Positions 10,060 through 20,336 of a DNA stretch of 64,000 nucleotides are shown piece after piece. The number at the start of each line of letters is the position of its first letter. The stretch's first letter is position 1. The stretch comes from Aulostomus chinensis (taxonomy: Eukaryota > Chordata > Actinopteri > Syngnathiformes > Aulostomidae), in NCBI GenBank assembly GCA_037954235.1, contig JBBMOA010000013.1, forward strand, positions 8,846,501 through 8,910,500, given 5' to 3'. The notes under the pieces were generated by a model. That model had not been told where the DNA came from, ran no database searches, and saw only the letters and a program-made list of their open reading frames with translations. The position numbers and the translations under genes were made by a program.

Positions 10060-12506
10060 CTGTAATCAGGAAAGGTTAGAAAGGTGGGGAGAAAGAATGG
10101 AGAGGACAGCAGGGTGGAAGAAGGATGGGCCAGTGCAGGAAAATGAAAGGAAATAGGGGATTGTGCAGGCAGGGTAGAGGAGAAAAATAGCACAAGAAGC
10201 CTGTTATTGAACACAGTGGAACAATATTGCAGCATCTGCTCATTGCAATTACAGCAGACATTCATAAACAGTATTTGGCGGCTTTCATATTTCACACCAA
10301 AGGTTAGTTCTAAATCAATACACTCAGAAGGGACTGCGATTATGTCTGGATGTGTTTGAAGAAAAATTGGGCAAACTCAAGCATGGCACTTTGTTCTGTC
10401 TGTTGGGGTGTCTGTTTTCTCCAGCTATTGTCAGCTTTATCTCTCTTTTACAGACAAACATTGACAAGTTACAGATAAATCAACAAATTTGGTGCCGACT
10501 CCCATGTCCGTCAATTTCATGAAACACTATGACTCACTCACCCGGTTCTCAAGTAATGAAGAAACACTATTAGAAACCAGTCTTTACAGTGTCATTACCC
10601 TCCCAATTTGAGTAATGATAAATCATTTTTCAGCTCTGTTCAACTCGTTCTTCTCTCTCAACCACATCAAAATCTACTTCTGATAGTGTCTGGTGCAATA
10701 TGCTTATACCACCATAACTAATGATTGATTGGGACAATGATTATAGCACAGAAGAAGTGATTAGAAAATACTTCATTCATATTAGTTCTCTTTCACTGTG
10801 CCCTTCCCGAAGCCTTTCCAGCCTATTTCCTGCAGATATAAAGCTTCTAAATGGAGCTTGAGAGGGTCATTGCTCATAGAGACAAAGTGCTATGGTATTG
10901 ACCTCTTCAGGGAGTCCTGTAGTCCATATATCAAAGCCATTAGAGCGTGCCTGCTCAATACCTCAGAGATCTGCAGCAGGGTGATCACCACTAGTTTGAT
11001 ACAAGTTTACAGCTGACCTTTCTACCACTGCAGTGATGCTTTTATTCCACCTGAAAGACTCCTCCCATTGACCTTAGGCTAACCCTCCTCATTCCTCACG
11101 TGCACGCAAGCACACACAGTTTTGCATGTGCATGCACACACAAAGTACGCCTGCTGACCTCTGACAGTCAAAAATGGGGCAAGTCACTTGCACATATCAT
11201 CCCACACACACCCTCACCCTCTAGAGACATTATCATAGCACAGATGATCTGTAAAAGCGATACACAATTAGTGGAAGAGTTGGGGTTGAGTTCATTATGC
11301 TAATCTAGTGTGCCGTAAGCTTATATTCATAAAAAAAAAAACACCCACACACCAACACACGTGATTCCCTGCAATCGTGATGCCTTTTATTTTGATTGGC
11401 AGGAGTTATTGCAAGGAATCAAAGCCTGCTATTATCTCAGCTGCCCTGTCAGAACGGGATTGACTGGTGTCACCTTCTCTTTGGTACGGTGAAGAGTGAG
11501 TATACATATACCCTGTGAGCTTTGAGTATGCTGCAGGCACTGGCTGCTGTCTGTCTCCACAGAGGCTCTCTGCACGTTTTATGTCTGTCGCAAGCTTACA
11601 CGCAAAAATGAAAGCATGCGATCCTGCATCCGGTGCACCATCTTGTTTGCCCGTTGTGTGTCGGTGTGTGAGCGCATATGAACACAAAAAGAGAACACAT
11701 GTAAAGAGACACAGTCTACTGAACATTTTGCTTAGAGTCCTGCTTGTTTGACATGTGTTTCTCTCTAACACACTTCACCTTCACATTTTGGTTAATCTCT
11801 TTTGCTTCTCTTCCACCATCCTTCATTTCCATGCTTCTCCTACCTCCTTGTCTGTTATCCTTGTGCTTTCTCCCCACCTTGCACACTCTACACCCTCCAT
11901 CCCATACTCCAGAGCCCTTGCATTTAGAGAAGTAAGCCTGCTGGTAGGGGTTATTCCCACTAATTCTAGCCCACAGTGGGGTGCCCATTAGGGGGTTTGA
12001 TTCTTGGTTTTGAAGTCAAAACCTGGAGGTTGTTTTGCTAGAGCCAGGCTCACATCAAACAAGACACATGGGCGTTGTGTAGGACAAGTAAGCATGTGCC
12101 ACCTGAGCACCACAGCAGACAGATTATTAAATTGAAGAATAATCATCCTGGGCTGAAGCAAGTACAATATCTTTGCAATGGATTGCTAACACAGACGGAC
12201 AACCCTAGGTCATAGGATGCTGGAATAATTACCAACATGCAAGAGTAAATTTTTAATACTTCTTCAAAACCTTCGACACAAGATTTCGATCATCTCTCAT
12301 GATTTTTTTATGGTCGTGTATAGCAGGGGACCACAGGATGTACCGATGGATCTATAAGTGTTACTATATAAGTGCCTCACTGATTCCATCACTGGATAGA
12401 ACTGCCTGTCTAACTTCTATTCAAACTGCATGCAACATACTGAGAAAGTTACTTCACGAACAGTTTACCCTACTGGAGAACTGTGCGTGTCTGTATGTAT
12501 GTACTA

Positions 12507-12509
<3 letters not shown>

Positions 12510-12579
<70 letters not shown>
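12510..12579 (+). repeat. (GT)n microsatellite
   Basis: A pure GT run of about 70 bp followed by a short imperfect CATGTG end. Confidence 0.97.
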
Positions 12580-12865
12580 ATGTGTTTATAGGGCTCCAGA
12601 CTGTCCCCAAATGGTTGCATTTCATGAACAATTTTTGAGACAAGAAATTTTTACAACTACTTCAGCAAATTTTCCAACTATGGGTATGACAAGAGGATGT
12701 AGGAGCTATTAAACTTTGGGGTCAATTCATCTACATCCTTCCATCTCAGTCAACAATGGTGAAATGCGCAATCGAGGAGTTTTTTTCCACCAGTGCTAGA
12801 TGACCATATTCTGTTGAGAAATAGAATGTATCCACAATCTGCCATCACATTGAGATCATTTACAA

Positions 12866-12887
12866 TGAGTGAGTGAGTGAGTGAGTG
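12866..12887 (+). repeat. (GAGT)n short tetranucleotide repeat
   Basis: Five tandem copies of GAGT/AGTG. A minor tract with no other feature near it. Confidence 0.85.
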
Positions 12888-13669
12888 GACATTCTATCTG
12901 TTGCAGTTCTAGGCTCAGGCAGTCAAAGCATTTGTCTCTCAATCAAACTATACAATTTGCTGCTCCGTTTCAATCTGTGCCTCTATAAATACACACACAT
13001 AAACTTAACACAGGAAACGTGGTCCATTGTTCCCTCCTCTTTCATAACATAGTCTTGTAAAACAAAACAAAAGCAAAACAGAAGAGTTGGAGTTAAGTTC
13101 ATTATGCTAATTTAGTTTTAGCTTGTTCAGAGGCGTAGGGACTTGGCATTTCCTGTCATTAACTACACTCAGCATTAGCATTTTTGCTACACTGTATTAG
13201 TTGTTGAGGTCCTTCACAGGCTGGAAAACTTAACGAGTCTAGGTTAATGAAATCATCTGCTTGTTTGTCAAGTTACACGCAGCAACAGTTTAGAGGTTAG
13301 CATTAGCTTGAAACGTTAGGATCAGAGGGTGGGTTTGCCATTTTTTTTCTCATCATTTACATATTTAATCATCATTTCTGCTCTGTATCTGCTGTTGAAG
13401 CCCTGGAAATGTTATAAATCTTAATGATATTGTATCTGTTTTCATGACATACTTCTGTGACGAATAAATTTATGTTGTAGGCGCTCAGCGTATTAATACA
13501 CACCAGTGTTTTGAATGCCATGTATGATCCAAAGTCCAGACGTCAGGATGTTCTTTCCCTCAGGATGTCAGTTACGTTAAGAGAATATTAACACTGATTG
13601 GCTGTTGTGGTCCAGAATCATGCAAATACATCTGAAGAGCTAATGAATATATTTTATCAACTTTTGCAG

Positions 13670-13830
13670 CAACCCAGTCTCATGTCAAAACGTGAAAAGG
13701 CTACGTTTGTCCACAGTGCAAAACGTATCAGTTCTACGATAAAGGCCTAAAAATTGTGAAATGTGTATGTTTTTTTTTCCCTGTTCTTTTCTATTGGAAC
13801 GCTGGTAGGTCATGTGACTCTTTCATGCGG
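13670..13830 (+). repeat. Left terminal inverted repeat
   Basis: Begins CAACCCAGTCTCATGTC and ends CTTTCATGCGG. It is the reverse complement of 15943-16096 with scattered mismatches and an extra GGCCTAA-like 7-bp insert near 13745. Confidence 0.92.
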
Positions 13831-15245
13831 TCCCAAGTAGAAACACCAGAACCCAGATTTGATCCTCAATTCTGCTCCAAAAGGCTCTCGGAGTGCAGAC
13901 GTCACAGACCCTGATTTTGCCCAGTTTCACAAGGGGATAGTTTTTTTCTCTTTGAACCTAGGAAGTTGAAATTTTAGTATGTTGTTCTGTCCTCCATAAG
14001 GATCGCATCTGTGGTGGTTTCTGCTGTCCGTAAAGGGTGTGGCAAAGTCCAATAAAGTCTATCAATTGAGCATCATAACTTGGTCAGAGTTGCTCCAAAT
14101 GAGATGAGATTTCTGAGGTGAGTTCACACCTCTACCAGAATCCAATATTTAAAATTTTGAAGCCCCACCTCCTTCCTGAAGCCACTTCCTGTTTGGGAGG
14201 GGGTTATAGAATTATTCCACCAGATTATGATTTTATAAATTTTAGAGGCCTCACAGTTCAAGTTTCAGGTCTGTATCCACTGCAGAGGCCAAATGAGAGC
14301 TAAAGAGCAACAGGGTCAAAGGGTCAACAGGCCTCATGTCTCAGCCAGGCCTCAAAGGGTTAAGTGAGCCTTTTGGAGCTCCTTTGGAAAAAGGCCTGAA
14401 ACCAATCTTGTTCCAAGACAAAAATGAAGAATGATCTTTGGGAGCATTTTCACATCTTTAAGACCGCCTTGACTCCTTTTTATAGCAGGTGTCACTGAAC
14501 AGCACAAAGCTGCTATTTCAGCCCATCAGGCCTCATTTGCTGATCAATTATTATTGTTTGAAACAAAGCTTAATATAAATGATTTATTTTCATTGTAATC
14601 ATTTTGAACACCTGATAAGAGAAACACAATAAAAACATTTGAAAAGGAAGGATCAAGGTGTTGTTGTACTGCAATACTACAGTACAGCATCAGAGACATT
14701 CAGTTATTGATTGCCTGAATGATTGATTTCCCCCAGAAGAGGAACAGCTTTGTTGGAGCAGTAAAAATACACATATCGGAACGAAAAAAGTTACATTTGA
14801 AAAGAAATTACATGACATTACCAGCACAATATATGAAGAACAGTTAGGATAAATTTAACTTGCCAAATAGTTTGGATTTCTTTAAATATATCCTTGATTA
14901 ACCCAGACATCAGTGTGGTTTGTTCCACTCAGTAATAAATCTGTAAATACAGCGTGAAGTGATGGAACTAAAAGGCCACCTCTGAGTGCATGAGTTAGCC
15001 TCTGAGACGGATGTGACGTCAGCGTCATTGTTTATATTCTTAATGCTGATTGGTAGATCTATAATGGTTACAAATGTACTTTGTAGGCTGAATAAACATC
15101 CAGAAATTAAATCAATTTGTTGATTGTCTTATTAATCAAAAGATAAAGAATTAAAAATATGTTTGTTTTTTTTCCTCGGAGTGCGCGACAACTCTGGATT
15201 TTCTCACAGAAGAACGGGGGCCGACTTCCACGGAAGCGGATATAT

Positions 15246-15402
15246 GGAATTCCTGGCGCACTTTCACATTATTTTTATTGAACAGCTGTAGTAAACAATC
15301 ACACAAACAACAACAAACAAGCGTAGCTATTTTATATTTTGATGGTAATTCCTGGGGCAATTTGTTTTATATTATTTTTATTAGTCAACAATCACACAAA
15401 TA
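15246..15402 (+). repeat. Internal diverged tandem duplication in the TIR transposon
   Basis: Two copies about 100 bp apart share 'aattcctgg.gca', 'attatttttatt' and 'caacaatcacacaaa' in the same order (15246-15310 and 15344-15402). They are more diverged than the neighbouring 219-bp duplication. Confidence 0.65.
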
Positions 15403-15479
15403 TATTTTCAACTCAGATAACGACGCAATGTAATGACAAAATACAATGACATAAACGCCATTTAGGTTTCTGTGGTTTG

Positions 15480-15895
15480 AACCATAACAACTGCAGAAAA
15501 CGTGACACTGTAACGACTCTCTTCCGAGAGGTGAAAGATTCATCGTAATAACGAACAAATCAAAGATTACATACAAGAACTGAGCGAATATTATGAAAAT
15601 AAAATGTATATTTCTCGCCAGAAATGTCCTTATAATGCTTTTTTAAAAATCAAACCTATCTTGGAATGACGCTCGTCCGTAATGGCGTCCTTAGCAACCA
15701 CCTTAGCAACAACAGACAACGTAACACTGTTACGACTCTCTTCCGAGAGGTGAAAGATTCATCGTAATAACGAACAAACCAAAGATTATACACAAGAACT
15801 GAGCGAAGATTATGAAAACAAAATGTGTATTTCTCGCTAGAAATGTCATCAGAATGCTTTATTAAATCAAAACTCTCTTGGAATAAGGCACTTTC
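15480..15895 (+). repeat. 219-bp tandem duplication in the TIR transposon
   Basis: Unit 1 (about 15480-15698) and unit 2 (15699-15895) share 'cgactctcttccgagaggtg', 'aaagattcatcgtaataacg', 'caagaactgagcga' and 'atttctcgc.agaaatgtc' in register, with few substitutions. The second unit is slightly shorter. The repeat abuts the right inverted repeat. Confidence 0.9.
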
Positions 15896-15942
15896 CTCCG
15901 AAAATGACAGCAGCGGCCGCCAATGTTTTTGTTTTGAGAGGC

Positions 15943-16096
15943 CCGCATGAAAGAGTCACATGATTTACCAGTGTTCCAATAGAAAAGAAAAGGGGAAAAA
16001 AAACGTACACATTTCACAATTTTTTATCGTAGAACTGATACGTTTTGTACTGTGGACAAACGTAGCCTTTTCACGTTTTGACATGGGACTGGGTTG
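15943..16096 (-). repeat. Right terminal inverted repeat
   Basis: Mirror of 13670-13830. It ends GACTGGGTTG just before the TTTGCAG duplication. Confidence 0.92.
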
Positions 16097-16640
16097 TTTG
16101 CAGAGCCTGCAGCAATTGGTTGGCAAAAAAGTATTTACTCGATGTTGTTCGTAGAATGTCATAATTCATAAATCAAATGAAAAAACAACAACACTATGAA
16201 CCATAGATTCTGTCCCAAATACGGTCCAAAACACGCAGGAAAATTCTCCATGCCTCCTTGCAGGGTCTGCTGTGTTGTGGCAGACTTGATGATGACCTAG
16301 TCACTTCTTCAGCATGACTGGTAACATTACACCTGAACTGCTTAGTTTGCAGCCAGGCGACCACCTGACAAGAAAACCATATCACTCTGTCCTGCGTTAT
16401 GTTATACAGGACTTCAGTAGACGGGCTTCTTCTCTCTGATTAGAACGCAAGCTAAAATTCTTGTCCAGTGAGATATTGGAGCAAGTCATCAGTCAGTCCT
16501 CTTGTAAATTTGATAATGTCATCTCCATCTTGCAGGATGAATTAACTGAACCAGCCCCCCAGATCATCCTGGATAGTGTCAAATTGGACAGGAGGAGACT
16601 TCAGTTTGTCAGGGTTTAAGTCTGGTAGATTCAGGCACCA

Positions 16641-16946
16641 GGCAGCATGGTGGTGCAATGGTTAGCACTGTCACTTCACAGCAAGAAGGTTCAGGATCTT
16701 TCTGTGTGGAGTCTCCATGTTCTCCCTGTGCCTGCGTGGGTTCTCTCCGGGTACTTTGGCTTCCTCCCACAGTCCAAAGACATCAAGAGGGGACGAGGCT
16801 ATTCGGATACTTTAATTTGACCATAGGCGTGGCTGTGAGTGTGAATGGTTGTCTGTCTATATGTGTTGGCCCTGCAATGGACTGGTGACCTGTAAGGGGG
16901 GGAGCCCGCCTCTACCCTGAAGGCAGCTGGGATAGGCTCCAGCTTC
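16641..16946 (+). mobile_element. tRNA-derived SINE copy A (3' truncated)
   Basis: Starts GGCAGCATGGTGGTGCAATG with a GGTTAGCACTG A-box-like stretch. It continues through the shared body: 'tccatgttctccctgtgcct', 'ttcctcccacagtccaaaga', 'gtgaatggttgtctgtctat', then 'tgggataggctccagc'. It lacks the (TGGA)n tail. Head-to-body orientation is on the plus strand. Confidence 0.82.
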
Positions 16947-17385
16947 AACCTTGTCAAAACCATAGCCATGTCCGGTGTACTATCCAGAGACAGATACTTA
17001 CTACTTACATACTTATGTTCGGATGTCATTACTGCTTGTCACCTCCACTGCAAACTCAAAGGGCCCCATGCTTTTGTGTCATATCAGTTTGTCATCAGAC
17101 AGTCAAGTACTAGACTGGCTTCATAAGCATGCAGGTAGCTGTGAAAATAACAAGATGTTTCAAAAACAAATTTATACAATGGCTCCAAAACAACCACCAG
17201 GACCTGCATGAATGACATACTATATATTCCAGTTATGGTCTTGTTGGGGACACTTCAAGAGCATTTATACATAAAAGATGTGAAAAAATGTGTCTCTGAC
17301 CAAATAAGCAAGTGGTTTGAGTGGCTTGATGATATTATGTCTTAGTGGTCATTGACATTAGAATTTAATAATGTCCAGGCGTGAT

Positions 17386-17801
17386 ATGATTTCCCATGAT
17401 CCATCCATCAATCTATCCATCCATTTTCTTCCGCTTATCCTGTTAAAGGTCGCAGGGGGGCTGGAGCCTATCCCAGCAGCTTTCGGGCGAGAGGCAAGTT
17501 ACACCCTGGACAGGTCGCCAGTCCATCGCAGGGCCAACACATAGAGACAGACAACCATTCACACTCACAGTCACACCTACGGTCAATTTAGAGTATCAAT
17601 CAGCCTCGTCCCCTCTTGATGTCTTTGGACTGTGGGAGGAAGCTGGAGTACCAGAGAGAACCTGCACAGGCACAGAGAGAACATGCAAACCACACACAGA
17701 AAGATCTCGTACTCGAGCCAGAACTCGAACCCGGAACCTTCTTGCTGTGTGAGGCAACAGTGATAACCACTGCACCTCAATGCTGCATGATTGCCCATGA
17801 T
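17386..17801 (-). mobile_element. tRNA-derived SINE copy B, full length with target-site duplication
   Basis: The element body is 17401-17786, read head to tail on the minus strand. It is flanked by ATGATTTCCCATGAT (17386-17400) and ATGATTGCCCATGAT (17787-17801), a 15-bp target-site duplication with one mismatch. On the minus strand the head contains a GTGCAGTGGTTATCACTG A-box-like segment and GGTTCGAGTTC, close to the pol III B box GGTTCGANTCC. The 3' end is a (TGGA)n-type tail, seen here as atccatcc. It is about 386 bp long and non-coding. Such elements move using LINE machinery. Confidence 0.9.
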
Positions 17802-17844
17802 GCATTTTAAAATTAACAGGTAAACAGGGTCAACTAGGCTAACT

Positions 17845-18036
17845 GAATACTCTAATTTTGACCGTAGGTGTGGCTGTGAGTTTGAACGGTTGTCTGTCTC
17901 TATGTGTTGGCCCTGTGATGGACTGGCGACCTGTCCAGGGTGAACCCCGCCTCTCGCCCAAAGGCCGCTGAGATAGGCTTCAGCCCCCCCGCAACCCTTA
18001 ACAGGATAAGCGATAGAAAATGGATGGACGAATGGA
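17845..18036 (+). mobile_element. SINE copy C (5' truncated)
   Basis: Carries only the body and tail of the family, from 'actctaattttgaccgtagg' through 'ggttgtctgtctctatgtgt', 'gccgctgagataggctt' to 'aggataagcgatagaaaatg' and 'gatgga'. It lies only 43 bp from copy B's duplication and in the opposite orientation. Confidence 0.87.
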
Positions 18037-18924
18037 AACGGTCAAACAGAAATTACAACAATAAACATAAAATTTAGACAATGTCCTTCCTTTCAGCATC
18101 ATGAGTGTGTTTGATGGGATTTTTCATCCTCGAGTTGTTTGATCTCTGAAGAAAAAGTGCAGTTTAAACGTGATGGCAGGAGAAGAAGTTCTAACATAGG
18201 GGTTTTATTTACATTTAGCCAACTGAATGTTGCCTAGTTCCCAAACAGTGAGGAAAATATAGCTGATCTGAACTATGAGTGGCTCATAATTTTAGTGTAA
18301 CACCAAAAATTGGGTGCAACAATACCCAGGATTGGGAATCAGCTGGGTGGCAACTGTTTTTCAAACAAGTATGCACAGGGCACAAAGCAAGTGCAGTTCT
18401 GTTTTCACTATTCATGTTTGAAACACATACTGTTTGTGTTCTTCATACTCTATTTCAAGCACCAACCACCACCACAACTGATCCTAATTGTCTCCGTGCA
18501 AGTCCCAACTATGTAAAATTCATGGACTTCTATTATTAATGGATTCCTACATTCTGCATTAAACTCCAAAGTGTACTGTATATGTTCTCAATCAAACACT
18601 AATTTATTCATATACTTCTGCTGAAAATTACCACTGAATAAAAATTTGAAAATTGTTTAAAAATTTAAATGCATCTCAAGTGTGGGTTCTACAAAAGGAT
18701 CAGATGTAAAAAAAAAAATGCAGTGAAACTGTATGTTTATATCATTGTGTTTTTTTTCTAATTTGTTTTATATCTATAATTCATCTGCGTGTATTGAATT
18801 CTTCACTGCTCAGTTTAAAACTAACCCAAAGTGACAACACTGAATGAAACACATGTATGGTATTACATTATTACCCCCATCCTTACCATCATCAATTTTT
18901 TTGTCTCTTTCTCTCTCACAGATA

Positions 18925-18925
18925 A

Positions 18926-18957
<32 letters not shown>

Positions 18958-18976
18958 ACACACACACACACACACG
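18925..18976 (+). repeat. (CA)n microsatellite
   Basis: A CA run of about 50 bp with two CG-containing interruptions. Confidence 0.95.
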
Positions 18977-20304
18977 TAACCACACAGGAGAGATAATCTA
19001 TCACCACACAGTTGTAACAATATGAGGCCCCTCACCAACTTGATCCCCTCCCATCTACCATCCATCCATCTACGGTATTTAAACAGTGCAACAGTAGATG
19101 AGGGGGCCATTTTTTGCAAATCATTTTGGAGACATAATTGAAGCCCACATGCACAAGTTGGTTTTAAACAGGATTCAAGTCAACACTAGAGGGAGGGCTG
19201 AGGTTGCTAAGATATCTGAGGTTGCTAAGATGTCTGACAGCTGTAACACAAAAAGCAAAATGCGCATCTGTGAAAGAAAGGACCATGAGGACAAATCCAA
19301 AAATAATTTTCCAATATGGAATATGATAAAATGATGAGGAACAGGAAGGCAGAGGCAGCGGGAGGACTGGGGCCAACAGAGAAATTGAGTTGGTAAATAA
19401 ACAAGGAGAATTGGGAGGGCAGAGATCCATCCAACAATATTAGTTTGTCAGATTATTGATACAGTATAGTTGCAGGATTACAAATACATTTCCACCACCG
19501 TGTGAAGGTCTTATTTTTATAACAGCTCCAAGACCTCTAGTGAGAAGGGAGCTACTTTCTTTGTTGGCTCTGGCCTTTATACATTTCCATGAAGCTTGTT
19601 TGCAGAGTGACAAGCTAATCCTGCTCACTAAACAGACCTTGCAAGCCCCAGGAATGACAATGAGCAACTTTAATATTCATGCTAAAGCATAACATTTTAA
19701 CTCCTTGCCACAGATGCTTCAAATCAACATTGTGACGCTCCTGGTGTCGATCGCCAGCTTTTATTTTGTCTTCCAATACAATGGCTTAATTATCAAAAGG
19801 AATCAAAGCATAAGCTTCAGATCTAGGCTACAGGCCCAACAGGAATAAACAGTGAGCTGTCAGAGAGAGATCTCATTAGTATGTGTGTAATTGGAAGGGG
19901 GGGTAGCGCTTCGAAGTTAGCATCACCTCCTCAGGCATAGGGACACCTCAGATGAGAGGTCCTGAGGACCCATAGGACCCTGTTATACCTAAACCACCCG
20001 AAACACAACAAAACAGCACACCGCCTACTGGGACCCCCTGCGACAGGAGGGAGAAGAGGGATGTAGAGTGAGGATAAAGGAAGTTGTGGATAGATAATGA
20101 GAGATGGAAAGATTTCTCACTGAAAATGTGGATAACTGAAGAAAAGCGTTTTGAAAGGGAGAGAGACATTTAATTAATGGATAAGAGTGAGCTATCTGTG
20201 GGCGGCAGCACTCTCATCACGTAGTTGTGCTTTCATAGCTAACCAAGCCTGAAATGTCTTCCTACTAATGCCGAGTTTACCAGTAGAGCCCATAGCATCG
20301 TGTA

Positions 20305-20336
20305 TCACACACACGCACACACACACACACACACGC
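20305..20336 (+). repeat. (CA)n microsatellite
   Basis: A short CA run with two GC interruptions. Confidence 0.9.

Larger units (their letters stand above)
13663..16103. mobile_element. Non-autonomous DNA transposon with long terminal inverted repeats
   Basis: The element spans 13670-16096 (2,427 bp) and is flanked on both sides by TTTGCAG (13663-13669 and 16097-16103), a 7-bp target-site duplication. The left arm 13670-13830 and the right arm 15943-16096 are inverted copies, starting CAACCCAGTC and differing by a few substitutions and one 7-bp gap. Both arms share AAAACGTGAAAAGGCTACG and GTTTGTCCACAGT blocks. The interior has no meaningful open frame, so it must have been moved by a transposase encoded elsewhere. 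The right half holds two sets of internal tandem duplications (15246-15402 and 15480-15895). A 7-bp duplication does not fit Tc1 (TA), PiggyBac (TTAA) or standard hAT (8 bp), so I leave the superfamily open. Confidence 0.88.

Noticed and set aside
15014..15021. TGACGTCA, a perfect CRE palindrome
   Set aside because: It lies inside the TIR transposon, and an 8-bp motif is expected by chance at about this frequency. No evidence of use.
15151..15576. Two short minus-strand frames inside the TIR transposon
   Set aside because: Too short, broken by the tandem duplications and unlike any transposase. The element is treated as non-coding.
17583..17810. Open frames on both strands over the SINE copies (also at 43322-43740, 53905-54090 and 57000-57367)
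   Set aside because: They recur at the same place in each SINE copy and translate non-coding SINE body, so they are not genes.
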